From Liopterus haemorrhoidalis (lineage: Eukaryota; Arthropoda; Insecta; Coleoptera; Dytiscidae), in contig OZ020611.1 in the NCBI GenBank assembly GCA_963971575.1, forward strand, positions 28,158,564-28,222,563: DNA of 64,000 nucleotides. The letters are read 5' to 3'. Both the position numbers and the translations under genes were made by a program. The notes beneath the pieces are model-generated. The model was not told the DNA's origin. It saw nothing but the letters and a program-made list of their open reading frames with translations, and did no database searches. Positions 11,400 to 23,929 of the stretch are shown here, piece by piece (position 1 is the first letter of the stretch; every line of letters begins with the position of its first letter).

Positions 11400-12794
11400 C
11401 TTTGCTGATAATAATTTTTAGCAATGAAAAAGTATTTAGAAATTGATTCTCAATTCTGTCCTCAAAGAGTTAAAGAGGCTAGTTTTGATTAACCCGTAGT
11501 TGACCAAAATATACACATCCAACCAAGTGGGGTGTAGTATACCCTAGGCTTTTCTCTTTTAATATTAATTAAAATAAGATAAAATTTATACAGTTAGATG
11601 CTGTCAAGCCTATTGAACAATATTACAAAAAAAAAAATTTCCATGTAATTATTTAATGCTTTTTTAATAATTTTTTCAATAAAAGTCAAAATCACGCCAT
11701 TTCTTTCCTAAATTGCATTATACTTCAAGTGGCATCTCGTGTTGACTGACAACATTGCATCTCTCGTTTACACCAACTCTCACACATACTAATTTAGCTA
11801 GCTCTCTGATTGGTCTATGTATTTTGGTGGGGGAGACAATTTCTTTCTCATTTCTCAAGCAAAGTCAAGAATTTTGAATTAGTTGCTATTAGATACTAGC
11901 AACGTTTATTTATTTATAATTCGTTCGAAATGCGCTGTTAGACATATTTTTTTGTAAATGATTTTTTTGTCGATTAAAAATTAAATTATTGTTAAATATT
12001 AACTAATTACTGGGGTGTGACACATCCCATTTGGTCAAGCTTGGGTTAATGAAGCATGCTTTATTTACTAATGAATAATCTGTCAAAATATACCAGGTCT
12101 TCTTTATTCTATCTTTAATTTGAATTTTAATAGTACTGCCCGATAATACGGAAAATCCGGTTCAACAGACTGGAATTTTAGAACTTTTACTCTAAATTAA
12201 TAACAAAACATCGTCAGGTAGCCAACCTAACACTCAGACATTGCTGGATGCATAACATGAATTGTTTAAAAGTTGGCATTTTTAATATTCTTCTTTTATA
12301 TTTACAATCTGTTTATATTTTAAAAGTTGAATATGTTAGTTAAATAGCAATAAATTACATAGAAAATTTAATATCTTATTTTTATAAATGTTGGGTGAAC
12401 TGTTATGTGCGTTGTTTCTCAAAATTAAGAATGTAAATATGATGTAATATAAAGCAGAAACAAGGGGTACAATGAAAGCAATAGATTTCTCGTTCACGAA
12501 TACGAACACCGTGCCTCTCTGCTGTGATGCTACACACTTTATCTGACCACTGTGAACTGTTGTATGTCCAACTGTACCCGAATTATACTCTCCACCCCCT
12601 TAACTACCAACCCTTTCCATCCCCTAATCTACAACAACCATCTACTTCCTTGAATCAGGACCAAAAATAGCAAATCTTTATTATTTTTCAAAAAGTATAT
12701 TAATTATAAATTTTTTAAATAACTATAAGTGTCGGATTATATGATGATTTGATAGGAAGTATTTGATGTTTTGGAAAAGATCGTTTACTTTAAA
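11400..12794. other. AT-rich DNA, no gene seen
   Basis: No supported feature. Confidence 0.5.
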
Positions 12795-12935
12795 TGGAAA
12801 TGGATCGGAGATGGTTTTACGATGATAGATAGTCTAGGAAAATGCAAAAATGAAGGCCTAGGGACACAGTCATAATAAGGGAAGACCACCTACCCATTGA
12901 ATAGACGACTTAAAAAGACATATATGTAATTGAAT
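12795..12935 (+). pseudogene. RTE-like LINE reverse transcriptase, carboxy-terminal relic
   Basis: Fragments WKWIGD then, after frame changes, KGRPPTH*IDDLKKTYM (12877-12931) resemble the end of RTE-type reverse transcriptases, which read roughly W-x-GHVxRM ... GRPPTRWxDDL. The expected tryptophan before IDDL is a TGA stop. Several indels are needed to join the parts, so the copy is old. Confidence 0.55.
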
Positions 12936-13323
12936 AATTTTAGCCCAAAATAGATAAAATGCAAACAAGAAGGGAAGGATATTCAGTAATGGACCTCAAT
13001 GGATCCTCGGATGACGATGAATTAAAAAAAAAATATACGATAGTTGAAAAATTTTTTACAAATAACTTTTAATTCCTTTACCTAAGTTTCAAGAGGTTTC
13101 TTATTATGTAGGTGCAAATAACAATCGTTGTCGTGAGCCAAACAATTTTAACTAACTAACTTTCTTGTTATGCCACACAGTAACTTTAAAAATATAGAAA
13201 AATTTTTTTCAACGATCCAAAAATACAATATTTTTCAAAAAAATAATCTGATCAAAAATTTTAGTTGTACTGTAATGTTTAAAATTCAGAAATCGGAATA
13301 AAATCACGGGAAGGATTGAATTA

Positions 13324-13500
13324 TAGGCTATTCCAAACGTTTAAGTGGAACTAAATGGAATTTTAGTTTTTGTAAGTTGTCACTAGCTGACTTTTTACTG
13401 ATTGAAGAGGGCTTTTGTAAACAAATTGATAAAAAACCATATTTAACCGATAAAATTAACTCAAATTCTAATTCCCCTTAAACCAAAGAAATAGGCTATA
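13324..13500. mobile_element. MITE of family K (copy K1)
   Basis: About 175 bases with imperfect inverted ends: TAGGCTATT...GTTTAAGTGGAACTA on the left and, read from the right, TAGCCTATT...GTTTAAGGGGAATTA. The same GTTTAAGYGGAACTA core and layout recur at 34448, 55421 and 63176. No coding capacity; target duplication not resolved. Confidence 0.65.
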
Positions 13501-14844
13501 GCTACCCTGTTGCCTGTTGTGTGAAATTAACGACTCAACAGCCAACGAATGACGAGAGAAGGACCAAATTATCACGTGAAAACTGCGTGACTACTATCTC
13601 CGCATTCTGAATAAAGTATATTCTCGTTTACAGTAATATTATTTTCTGTGATTCTTCAGATTTTCCAAATAATCCATCTAGTATGGAGCAAAAATATCTT
13701 GGCACATTTTTACATAATTTCCAGCGTACTATTTCCGTTCACAAAAATATTCATAACTATAAATTTTCTCAAAGTTCTAGACCAAGACTTCTGGGAAATA
13801 CGATCGAGCATAATCTTTTTTTGGGCACATTCTAGGCAAGAACCGCGTAACAGTTAGATTTCCAAGGATCCAAGTTCGGTATTCCGAGATAGTTTTTAAG
13901 GGTTTCTATTTATCTTGGGTTTGTACATTTTAATAATTTATTTAATAGTTTGGAAATGTATTTAAATTTGCAAAAAAAAAAAATATTGATATATCTTTTG
14001 ATATGTTCCGTGCGATATTCAAATAATAGAAATATCTTTCTAGGCTTGGAAAAACATAGGATCTGGTCGGTATTCGAGAAAATATGATCGTGAAAATAAT
14101 TTTAAAGTCCTATAATTTCAACATAAACATGACATTTTTATAAAACTGGCTCTAAGATAAAATAAAATTGTGTATATCGCACAATATTGGATGACATATT
14201 TTATTTTTCATTTACTTTTGAAGGATAATAAAGATTTGCACCATTTCTAAAATATTTGAAACCTTTTGGACCAAAACCAACCAAATAAAATTTTTTGAAA
14301 ATTATTATCTTACCCTTTCTACAGGCAAACAGACATGAAATTTTCAAATTTTATGTTAGATATTTGATGGCATATCAAAAATATAATTTGCACAATGTAT
14401 TTTCGCCGAAATAAAATAAGTAAGAATATTTATAATTTATAGAGTATTTAGATTTAACATTTATTTTTATGGAAAGTATATTAGCGCGTGTTGCGCACAG
14501 GTTTGAAAAGAGTGGAAGAACAGTTCGATATACGAACTGATGATTGTTTTAAAATCTATAAGAACTGATTTTTCTTGTTATAGTATAAGAATGGCTTTTA
14601 TCTAGAGTTGTCACCTTACGTTATCGGATCTGATGATAAGAGGACTTTTTTTCCTACGACCACAACCAAAAGTAGGGCAACAGTTTTAAAGGTATAAAGT
14701 AGGCCTTTTTTGGAATACCATTTAATAAAAAAATATTACACATTGGATAAATATTATTGGCATAAATATTATACAATAATATTTAATTATTTCACAATAC
14801 TAGAAAGGCAATATTTTTATTGAAAAAATCACAACAGTTTAGTA
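13501..14844. other. AT-rich DNA, no gene seen
   Basis: No supported gene; the 69-codon frame at 13648-13857 has no resemblance or splice context. Confidence 0.5.
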
Positions 14845-14913
14845 TTACGATGCATCATCATCTGTACTATTACTTATTTTTTGAAGCAGCTTTTCAATTT
14901 TTTCAAAGGGTGT
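14845..14913 (-). CDS. Candidate last coding exon, gene unidentified
   Basis: On the minus strand an acceptor (ACCTACTTTCAG) is followed by 23 codons, TPFEKIEKLLQKISNSTDDD, then AS and stop. AATAAA follows at 14821-14816, about 24 bases after the stop. An amphipathic helix followed by an acidic serine-rich tail is plausible as a protein end, but is also how several transposases end. No upstream exon was found. Low certainty. Confidence 0.3.
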   Translation of the reverse strand, partial: TPFEKIEKLLQKISNSTDDDAS

Positions 14914-15081
14914 CTGAAAGTAGGTAATTCAGATAGTATTTTCCAGAAAAAAAAATTGCGGGTTATCGCGATTTTCTTGAGTTACAAAGGTAAAAGTTTC
15001 GTATAATGCTTTGTTGTAATTACATTATTTGTCAATATATGGCAGCATAGAACGTTCTACACTGTTCCATAGTGTTTTTGC

Positions 15082-15250
15082 CATTAAACTAGAAGATACG
15101 TAACTCGCTCCGCTCGGCTTCTTCTAACCAGGCTATTACTAACCAAACCTAACCTAAGATAGTAATTGGTCATTAAACTAAAAGGTAGGTACTCGTTTCG
15201 CTCCGCTCCGCTCCCATTATGTAACCTAACTGAACCTAGCGCTGCGATAG
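15082..15250. repeat. Two direct repeat units of about 89 bp with CTCGCTCCGCTC
   Basis: CATTAAACTAGAAGATACG at 15082 and CATTAAACTAAAAGGTAGG at 15171 start two related units. Each then carries ACTCG(C/T)... with CGCTCCGCTC followed by AACCTAAC-type words. It looks like a partial tandem duplication of a dispersed repeat. Confidence 0.55.
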
Positions 15251-16891
15251 ACATCAAATTTACGTTGATATATGGGGAAATCTAAGCTAAAATTGCAAGT
15301 TAAAAAGTGAAAAATAATGAAAACTGTGTAAAAAACTAATGATTGCCGTACCTAATATAATTTATTATTATCTAAGAAAGATGTCCCTACAAAAAATTTA
15401 TGAAAATAATGTAAATTGAGTGTGTATATATATGACTCCGGAGCCAATTATAAAACTACGGATTCAGAAATTCTGTTAACCTTCTTTTCCTTGGGTCAAT
15501 TTTTTAGAGTTTCATATTCTCGATTTTTCTGGCAACAATTTCAGGCTGACCGCAATTTTCTAAATTTATTTTACTTTCATTAGTGAATTTTATTATTTAT
15601 AATTATTTTTAAGAAAAACGCGTAATATGACGAATGATATTTCTATTTTTATTGACTTGGTAGGTACCTTAGAAATAGTAATTTTCTGTGATGTGGGTAA
15701 ACAATAAAAACTCAATTTTAAGCATACCATGATGTTGATGTTTCGAAATACGAATTGTTATCACGTTTTATATTTCTTGTAAAATTGTACTGAACGTTTA
15801 CGAACTGTGGTCTTAGGAAAAATTATGTATGTAAGTTGTGGATAGAATATCATTTTGTATTTGTGGGTTATCTTTACTCGCCTGCGACTCATGACGTTAA
15901 GGTTCCCACACATACAAAAATATGACATCGTTTAAATAAATATTGCTGGTATTTTAAAAGTAATTCATATATAATTTAAACAATTAGTATTGCAAACTCA
16001 TAAGACTCGTAGAGTTGAAAAAATAAGTCCGGAGCTTTGCAGTTAAGTTTCAATAACTACGTCATGCGTTTTGCGTCATTGCAGTGCTGTACACAAACAA
16101 CGCATTTGTTTTTCCATACGTTTAATGCAGTGTGCTTTTCTTGTTAAATTAAAGATGTCTAACATCAAATTGGTTGTCAATTTGCTCTCCAAAGCACAGA
16201 AGCCTACATTACAAAAAAAGACAGTCTGTTTCTTTATAAATCTCAACTCGCTTTTCTAATTGCTGCAAATGTTTAGTAGTGTTCCTTTCTGCCCGTCATT
16301 TATTATTATTATTTTTTTTTTATTATTTAAAATATGTATTTGACATCCTCTAATTGATTTTGTATAAATTTTTATCCTAGAATATATTTTAATGTGTATG
16401 AATATTAATTTTAAAGTATTGTAATTGAAGATGCGATCAAATATCTAGTTCCGAGTACATCTCGGCGAATACAAAATGTAATATTGATACATTTTACTGA
16501 TAAAGTGCCCTAATGCGTTGCAATCAGACACCGTAGTGGCCTCTTTAACTTCTATTGTAGTTTATTGCACCTTGATCTAAAACTTCCGGTATTCCCACTG
16601 TTTTCCAGAAACTATCTTCGCAAGATATCTTTTCAATAAATATCATATATTTGAAAGGTAATTTATATACGACAGTATAGATAACAGGATATGTTTATAA
16701 AAACATATTTAAGTTTTAATTAAATTTAATTACTGATTTTGCTATTGACCCTGTATTGTGCACAGGGGCGACCTCTAACGCGACCTCTAATGGCCCATAA
16801 GTTCAAAGGGCAGTCCTGTTAGCACCGGCCCACCGAAAAATTAATCTTTGTCTAGGCGGGTCAGTTCACCACTGATTTCTGATCGATCATT
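15251..16891. other. AT-rich DNA, no supported gene; one lone hAT end
   Basis: CAGGGGCGACC at 16763 looks like a hAT terminus, but no partner end with the flank ATTGTGCA was found. A frame opening MSNIKLVVNLLSKAQKP at 16154 sits in better base composition than its surroundings but lacks a convincing donor; I leave it uncalled. Confidence 0.4.
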
Positions 16892-16976
16892 ATTCTGTAG
16901 ATCGAAAAATTTCGATGGTGATTCAGTAGATCGAAAAATTTCGATGATGATTCCGTAGATCGAAATTTTTCGACCC
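16892..16976. repeat. 29-bp tandem repeat, three units, each with an internal palindrome
   Basis: Units start at 16892, 16921 and 16950, each ATTCnGTAGATCGAAAAATT-like with the palindrome TCGAAAAATTTCGA. The third unit has the A and T runs altered. Confidence 0.85.
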
Positions 16977-17196
16977 ACAACACATGTCCTACTCGGTCAC
17001 TGATTCCTGATCGATGATGATTCCTTAGATCTAAATGTCGACAAATATTTTAATTTTATCTATCACCACTACAGATTAGTTTATTTTAAAAAATGTCTCC
17101 ATAACAAACGTCTTATGCGTAGCCTTCAACTGCTCCATGGCAACTAAAATGACAAGCATGGTAGAGTAGACCCCAACATTCCGATGAGGCCTAGAC

Positions 17197-17931
17197 CAGA
17201 GCTGTACCAAATACTCATTAAAAGTATTTTAAATACCAAATACCAATCAAAGTACATGAAATAACAAATACTATTAGTCATCGTTGATAAAACGTATTTG
17301 AAATATTAAATACTTTTAAAACTGTTTGAAATAATTTATTTCAAATAATTAAAATGTATTTGAAATAGTAAGGAAATATTTGAAATATTAGGAAATATTT
17401 AAAATATTTACTAAGAAATACCTATAGAGAAATACCTGAAATTCTAATATTTCAGGTATTAAATATTGGTAATGTTAGGATATATTTGAAATATTTACTG
17501 AGGAAATATTTGAAATACTAGGGAAATATTTGAAATATTAGGAAAATATTTGAAATACTATGGAAATATTTGAAATATTTACTAAGAAATTATTTGAAAT
17601 AATAGAGAAATATCTGAAATATTAGGGAAATATTGGTAATGTTAGGAAATATTTGAAATATTAACTAAGGAAATATTTGAAAGACTAGAAAAATATTTGA
17701 ATTGCTAGGGTAATATTTATAATACTAGGATATATTAGAAATACTTCTAAACCGCTTCCAATACTGACATTTTCAGACAACAAATATCAAATACAAATAC
17801 CGCGGAAATATTGTTTTCATATCGAAACATCAAGAGTATTTTTTTGAAGTATTTGAAATACAATATTTCAAATATCAAAGAGTAATTGAAATTCTTTTTC
17901 AAATACTACTATTTAAATATTCCCAGCTCTG
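17197..17931. mobile_element. Non-autonomous hAT element made of AAATATTTGAAATA repeats
   Basis: The ends are CAGAGCTGTACCAAATACT at 17197 and, from the right, CAGAGCTGGGAATATT at 17931. Flanks are an exact 8-bp duplication, GCCTAGAC (17189-17196 and 17932-17939). Almost the whole 735 bases consist of irregular repeats of AAATATTTGAAATATTAGG, unusual in extent for subterminal repeats. No coding capacity. Confidence 0.92.
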
Positions 17932-17939
17932 GCCTAGAC

Positions 17940-18223
17940 CCCTTCTAGCCGAAGTTATAGTCAACCTAAAAATATCAGATCGTTTTTCCGAACCCTGTAT
18001 AACAGTTATAGACTTTTTACTGCAAATAAAAATTACTCAATTAGATTCTGTGGGCACAAGCATGATATTCAATACCAACCCATGATTTTGTAAGCCCTGA
18101 GACAAAACATTAAAATTGTGGTCCTTCAAAATTATCCAGGAATTTAAAGTACACCTTGGCGAATATTTTGAGGTCTATTATTACCTAGGCTTGGGCGCAA
18201 TTCGCCTCGCCTTAGTGCCGGCC
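17940..18223. other. Short spacer ending in a lone hAT terminus
   Basis: Read on the minus strand a terminus CAGGGCCGGCACTAAGG begins near 18220. No partner end was found. Confidence 0.45.
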
Positions 18224-18305
18224 CTGCCGACCAGCGTAGTGTAGTGAAAACACAAGTGCCCTGCGCTGCTAAGGACTTGGGTTCGAATCCTGTTCAGGCT
18301 TGGAA
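18224..18305 (+). repeat. tRNA-derived SINE head
   Basis: An A-box-like GCGTAGTGTAGTGA (about 18233) and a perfect B box GGGTTCGAATCC (about 18278-18289) at tRNA spacing, with ends CCGACC and GGCTTGG able to pair partly. A non-tRNA body follows. No clear poly-A tail or target duplication. Confidence 0.6.
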
Positions 18306-18344
18306 TTTTCATTACAAAAAATAAGAACTGTCCTGGCTAATTGC

Positions 18345-18893
18345 CTTAGTATAGTCGGATTGCTGATAGGTGGCTGTTACATGTATGTATCAAGTAATGC
18401 ATTCATATAATAATAATCTAGTTACAATTTTTCAGCGATTTTGAAAATGTTTTTTGTTATTTGTCTTAACTGTCAGGTCTGGTAATAAATATTAATTAAA
18501 ATATGGCTTGCGGCCAATTATTACATTCACAAACTTGCTGGAATAAACAACAAATTGGATTATAATTTGTTGTTAATTTACGTATGAGTATAAATTTTTC
18601 CTTATTTATAATTATTACCTTAAAATTAATAATTTTGTTTGTTTGAGTACTGCTGTCAATTTATTTTCGTGCTCTAATTAGTAAAGATATCTAAGGATCA
18701 TGCCGTTTCTTTCTAATGCTTTTTATTAAAATAATTTGGAAGGTTAGTTGTCAACTTGCGTCACTATATGTTACTATGGGTATGCAAATAATTATAATGA
18801 TATAGACAGAGAAAGCATATAGTATTGTATATCGATACTTGTAGCAACGAACAGTCACATATCAGCAATCCGACTATAGCAAAGGCCTTAAAC
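18345..18893. repeat. Inverted repeat pair about 480 bp apart
   Basis: TATAGTCGGATTGCTGATA at 18353 recurs in complement at 18860-18878, with matching flanks to about 35 bases. The left copy lies in the body of the SINE, so the right arm is probably a second, inverted and truncated copy of it. Confidence 0.7.
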
Positions 18894-18899
18894 GAGAAA

Positions 18900-20820
18900 A
18901 TAAAAAAAAGTGCTGACCCTGACGATATGTTAAGTTGTCAATGTCAAAGGGCAACTTTGTACCCAGCTATTGCCATGGACTTAACAGCTATTATATAACC
19001 ACATTTTTCTGGCCACTGCCAGCGCAATTCTTACTAATGTTTTGATGGGCTGTTTTTTTTTTTTATTCTAGTATTCTTGGCCATCTTTTATCATCAGTTT
19101 GCAAAATATACTCACCTTTATGCATTGCATATATATAAGCTCTTACTTCTTAATCAATACTAAATTATAATCTAGTATTCATAATCAATAATAATAATAA
19201 TCAATTTTGATTATATATAATCAACAAGGACAACATATTCTCACAACTAAAAATTTCGTCAAATTATGCAACGTCATTATTATAAATAATAATTAACATC
19301 CACACGAAGGGTAGTCACAGCCTTATATAGCCTTCCAGTATGTGATATTTATTAAAATAGTATTTCCAAAAAGATATCTTGTAAAGTTATTGACCGGAAT
19401 TTGGATATAAAACAAAAAAAAAAAAATCAAAAATTAGATGATCTTTATATTGAGAATTGTATTATTTTGTTGAAATACAATGGTTGTTTCTAATCAATAT
19501 TATATTTTTCAATGTATTGTTAAAATTGGTAAACTGTTTATATAATTTTAAAGAATAAAAATAGAATGAAAATAAAAAGAAAATTACTGTAGTATGACAA
19601 TGGATATGAAATACGGATATTGATATGAATCCATATCTTTCCACCTTAAGAAATATTTCAATGTTACATAAAACTTGTAATGAACAAATAAGATATTAAT
19701 ACTTTCTTACAGATTTTAACGTATTATATTTTATTTTTTATAAAATTGATTTATTGTATAATTATATGTATAATCATTTTTTTTAAATTACGAGAATGCT
19801 GCCAATTGGAACATCAGAACCAATATCCTTAATTAACTAATACAGCCATGAAGTTTTTGTTGCTATTTGGATCATTATATTTTTGTGAATTTTTCGAAGT
19901 TTTTGACGCTCTCGAAAATGAAAATTAAATCAATTTAAAGCCTCTTTTGGAAGTTATATGTTCGCAAAAATAATTGATCTCTTCCAATAATGTTTGTGAA
20001 ACACTTGTTTCTGCAGTTCTGTTTAAATCAAAATTACCTCAAAAATTTGTAAATAAATAAATTTAGATTTAAATATTTTTGGAATTTTATTTTGTGTGCC
20101 ATGGGAAAAATGCCTTCCCTGGGGTGCCGCAAGGTAAAAAATTTGGCAGACACTGGTCTAAACTGATTAATAGGTACTTTAAAAATTTATCTCAAAAAAC
20201 AAAATGATCAAAATCCCAGTATGTAAGTGTTCAATTTTTGAAAATCTTTCTTTGAAATATATGAAGAAATTTCAGAATTTTCTAAAATTGTAAAGCGCAT
20301 GTGCTTTTCTATGGTCAACTGTAGACTAACATTATATTTTCGTTAGATATCAGTTTAGTTTGTGATAAACTCTGTACAGTGACATAACTATATTTTAATG
20401 GAACTTACCGAGCATTTGCTTAATATCTTTATTAAATCATGTTTAATTTCGAAATTTCGGATATTTCTGTTCAACAAATTCTGCACAACTAAATATTATA
20501 AACAGTTTACTTACCTTAAAAATATGTTTAAGCATTGAAAATGTATGTTAAACTTATATAAAATTTATGAAAATATTGTTATCTATTTCTTAAATATATT
20601 TTGCTTTTTGTAAAAATGTAAAAATATAAAAAAATTATTGTAAAACCCATTGTATTTCAAAATTTTAATTAAAATTCGGTCTCTCGCCGATAATATATCG
20701 TAGTTAAGGACCGAAAATCGGATCTAGAATACGTAGATTTAAATTTTTTAATTGGGTAAGTTTAAATGTAAGTGGTACATGCGAAATAATAACATTCCTT
20801 TTCATATTCGCGCCTTATTG
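18900..20820. other. AT-rich DNA; one lone hAT end
   Basis: Read on the minus strand a hAT-like terminus CAGTGTCTGCCAAATTTTT starts at 20155, with outer flank GTCTAAAC. No partner was found. No gene supported. Confidence 0.45.
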
Positions 20821-20922
20821 TGACGTATGAAACAATGTAGCGCTATGATTGGTTAAGTCTGAACCAATGAAATTGGTTTATTTGAATCGACCAATCAGTG
20901 CGGGATAATGTTTCTGACGTCA
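20821..20922. repeat. About 100-bp imperfect palindrome rich in CCAAT and TGACGT
   Basis: The ends TGACGTATGAAACA and, from the right, TGACGTCAGAAACA match. Further in, GATTGGTT pairs with AACC/GACCAATC, around a centre AACCAATGAAATTGGTTT. It looks like a small MITE. It also contains four CCAAT-type boxes and a perfect CRE (TGACGTCA at 20915-20922), a promoter-like set of sites. A short frame MAGLCYFCILW... begins just after, at 20926. Confidence 0.65.
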
Positions 20923-21479
20923 GAACATGGCGGGTTTATGTTACTTTTGTATATTATGGAGTAATATTCTTTGTATTATTACTATACACTGCAAATTTTA
21001 CAGCACTATGGATTTGCGGATATGGAAATAAAGTCAATTATGTAGAATAATATCATGTTAAGATTATTCTAAAATTATTGTACATGTGGACCACAATGGT
21101 GTATATAAAACAACCTGACAGCTCAGTGCAGGATTAACATTCAAAACACACATTAAGAGGAAGTATTACACATTTTTGAACTTCCATATCCTGAAAAAAA
21201 TGTACATCTCCCATTAAAATTAAAAATTTCATTATTTAATTCTGGAGAATATTTTCTTTTGTATTACCATTTTCTTTTTTCAATTTATTCACCAGGACGA
21301 CTAGTCGTTAGGAACCAGAGGGGCTGTAACTAGAGACGGCTAGAGGAGACAAAAAGAATTCAGACATTAAAAACGATTATAACTTTTTTTAAGTGGCGAA
21401 TTTTCGCCCGGGCGGAAGAAGTGGGTGCCTCGGTCCCCAACATATTCAAAAATTGTTAATATTTTTTTTTTTTTATATA

Positions 21480-21995
21480 CTGTATATTCCGGCGTATAAC
21501 GCGCACTTTTATCATTGAAAGTTTTGTCAAATTTGTTGTGTGCGCGTTATACGCCGGGTATAAAACCCGTTCGAAGATTAGAATGGGAATAGTGTCAATA
21601 GGGTATAAATAGGATTCCTGTTATATAATGAATACATAATATAAATAATAATCAACTAAACTATCTAAATTTATACATATTTATTTATATTATTTATATA
21701 CATAACAAAAAAATTACCTTAATTATTAATATAAATAATCTTTATTATGACATAAAAAGTTCATCAAATTCGTCTTCGCTAATATTATCCGGTATATCAT
21801 CAAATACAGATGTACTTTCGTCATTAGTTTATACATACGGTTGTTATGAAGGAATATTGGCATAAAAGTGTTTCCAGGAAAGCAGATTATAAGAGTGCGC
21901 GGTATACGAGGAATACAGGCAAAAATTAAAATAAATCTATTTAGATTTGAGGTGCGCGTTATACGCTGATGCGCATTATACGCCGGAATATACGC
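21480..21995. mobile_element. Pogo-like element, deletion derivative (516 bp)
   Basis: The ends are imperfect inverted repeats built on GTATATTCCGGCGTATAA, with a second inner copy GCGTATAACGCGCAC at each side. The element is flanked by TA (21478-21479, 21996-21997), the pogo target. Inside, a minus-strand frame ends FDDIPDNISEDEFDELFMS and stop (near 21740-21800), an acidic tail of the kind that ends pogo/CENP-B-like transposases. The rest of the transposase is deleted or scrambled. Confidence 0.75.
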
Positions 21996-22169
21996 TAATT
22001 TAAAATTCAATAGTTTTTTAATCAAAAAATGTTGACTGTCACAAAGTTTTCACTGAAATTCCACAAGATGATTAAAGATACTTTAATTTTCTTTTAGTTT
22101 TAATACATCGATGCATTTTAAACAAGAAACACCAGTCAAAATGACCATCTTTGTCCGTTACACAGCTCA

Positions 22170-22380
22170 GAAGCTTCTGTGGTTGCTCGTCAATAGAATT
22201 ACGAAGGGTTGGCTATAAGTTGATCTTTGTTATTACCCATAACATATATAAGGGTGTCATCCGCAAACAAAACTGTATCTTACAATGTTTGATCACACCT
22301 ACTACATCATTAATATATATTACAAACAGCAATGGGCCTAATACACTGTCCTGCGGTACTCCTAATTTATTTGTAAGTTC
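22170..22380 (-). pseudogene. Non-LTR retrotransposon reverse transcriptase fragment
   Basis: The minus strand reads LGVPQDSVLGPLLFVIYIND, then, after a frameshift near 22283, LFADDTLIYVMG. These are the GVPQGSxLGPLLFxIYIND and FADD blocks of reverse transcriptase, the latter holding the catalytic Asp pair. The Gly of PQG is Asp here. No start, endonuclease or 3' end is preserved nearby, and later stops follow. Jockey-like clade is likely, not proven. Confidence 0.85.
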
Positions 22381-22513
22381 ATTTTACTCTACATTCATCC
22401 ATTTCACTTTTTGGTTTCTTGAGAAGATTCTTAATACTGCAGGAGTCTTTCAATCGCCAAAACGCTGGGTATATGGAGGAGCGTCGACAGACGGACGAAA
22501 CCGATACAAATTA

Positions 22514-22667
22514 CCCGGGCTCGGACATTTCTCAGGGCCCGGGACCGGGAATTCTTTTTTTACAAATCAGTATTTAAATTTATGTGTTTTTTTTTTTGCA
22601 TAATTAGTTTAAATTCTCTTGCGGTAATAATAATTGAAATAATACTATTTATAGGTCCGAGCCCAAA
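22514..22667. repeat. Small inverted-repeat element with GGGCTCGGAC ends
   Basis: GGGCTCGGAC at 22517-22526 is matched by GTCCGAGCCC at 22655-22664. The left part also has GGGCCCGGGACCGGG. Probably a short MITE; target duplication not resolved. Confidence 0.55.
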
Positions 22668-22759
22668 CCCCTTTTTAATTGTACACTTTTTTCCATGTAT
22701 TTAGCTGTTATCAGAATTTTGTGCCCATTTCTGCATAATAAACATGTCACGTAGCATGT

Positions 22760-23260
22760 CTTAAAGCGCCTACAGACGGCGTGGCAAGTCATGGCTAATG
22801 TTTACATTTGTCTAGCTCAGTGGATCGTCTGTATGAACAACAAGTCACAGCCAATGTACGCTGGGCTTGGCGCTGGCCGACGTTCGCTTCCGAGGCGGTA
22901 TTCTTATCACAAGTCAAAGGAGTTTGGCCAGAATTGGTGCAGACTTGTATATGAATGTTAGTACACACTTATCATCACATCAGTCGAGAGTGTTGTGCTC
23001 AAATTGAAAGTTATAACCATTTTTGCTTAATTATGAAGTAAAGAGTAATTTTTTATACTTTTAACCTAATTTAAATATCAAGAGAAAGGTCGAAACTGCA
23101 ACCATAACCTCAATTTCACTGTCCATTTTACAAACGTTGGCACATGTTCGCTATTTTAGTACGTGGCCAGTACTGACGCTTTATTGACGCATCGTCTGTA
23201 TGGTCCACGTGTCCGCCAGTGCTGCATGTTACAGCCAGCGTTAGCGAACGTTGGCACACC
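22760..23260. repeat. GC-richer inverted-repeat region, probable MITE
   Basis: Left words CTACAGACGGCGTGGC and GATCGTCTGTATG are mirrored on the right by CATCGTCTGTATGGTCC and GCCAGCGTTAGCGAACG. The core is ordinary AT-rich DNA. Ends were not fixed. Confidence 0.45.
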
Positions 23261-23269
23261 ATTTATATT

Positions 23270-23490
23270 TTGAGGACCTTTTTTAGGTTATCAATTCAAA
23301 TCCAGAAATGAGGAATTTTTTTTTTTAGGTCATTACTTTTATGTTAATAGGAGTAAAGACTTTTGTTTTAGGCCAGCACTTATATTTTAGAGGAAGTGAG
23401 AACCTTTTTTTTGTCATTACTTATACTTCAGAAGTGAGAACTTTTTTTAGGCCATCGAAGAAGTGAGGACCTTTTTTTTTAATTTTGCCC
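23270..23490. repeat. Degenerate minisatellite, GAGGACCTTTTTT type
   Basis: Five or so imperfect copies of a GTGAGGACCTTTTTTT... ACTT unit. The same unit recurs at 26668-26820, 32100-32275 and 58195-58315, there inside or beside hAT-like elements. Confidence 0.65.
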
Positions 23491-23929
23491 TCTTCAAATA
23501 TTTTCGGAATTATCATTTTACCGATGCCCAGGCTCTCGGTGCCCCTGGGTATATGCTACAAGTTCACGAGAAGTTCGTGAGAAAGTACTGCCGATGCAGA
23601 GGGACCATTACCCTACTTCAGTTATGGTTTGATGAAAGATTATAAAAGACCTTTTATAATCTTTGAGAATACTAACACTATTGCAAGTAGTACATTAATA
23701 AAGCAGGAAAATTATTTAAGGGTAGCTAGGTTTTTCTTTTCCTTTAAATTTCAGTTAAGTAAGTATACCTAACGGGTGTTTTTCTGTTTTCTTTAGAGAT
23801 ATAGAACTTTAAAATAAAATAAAACAAATAAAAATCATGGTAATGACCATGTTATTGGCGTTATTGGAAAAATATTTTTATGCCATTACTGTTTAAATAT
23901 GATTTCGGACATATGGGCCGCGGCTGGCT
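23491..23929. other. No supported feature
   Basis: A 60-codon frame (23463-23645) starts in the minisatellite and is not credible. Confidence 0.4.

Noticed and set aside
11143..11424. Two opposed frames as genes
   Set aside because: Both are open only because of the CpG-rich composition; neither matches a family I know, so kept as an unexplained block.
22151..22603. 150-codon plus-strand frame
   Set aside because: Mostly antisense of a reverse transcriptase fragment and a GC-rich repeat.
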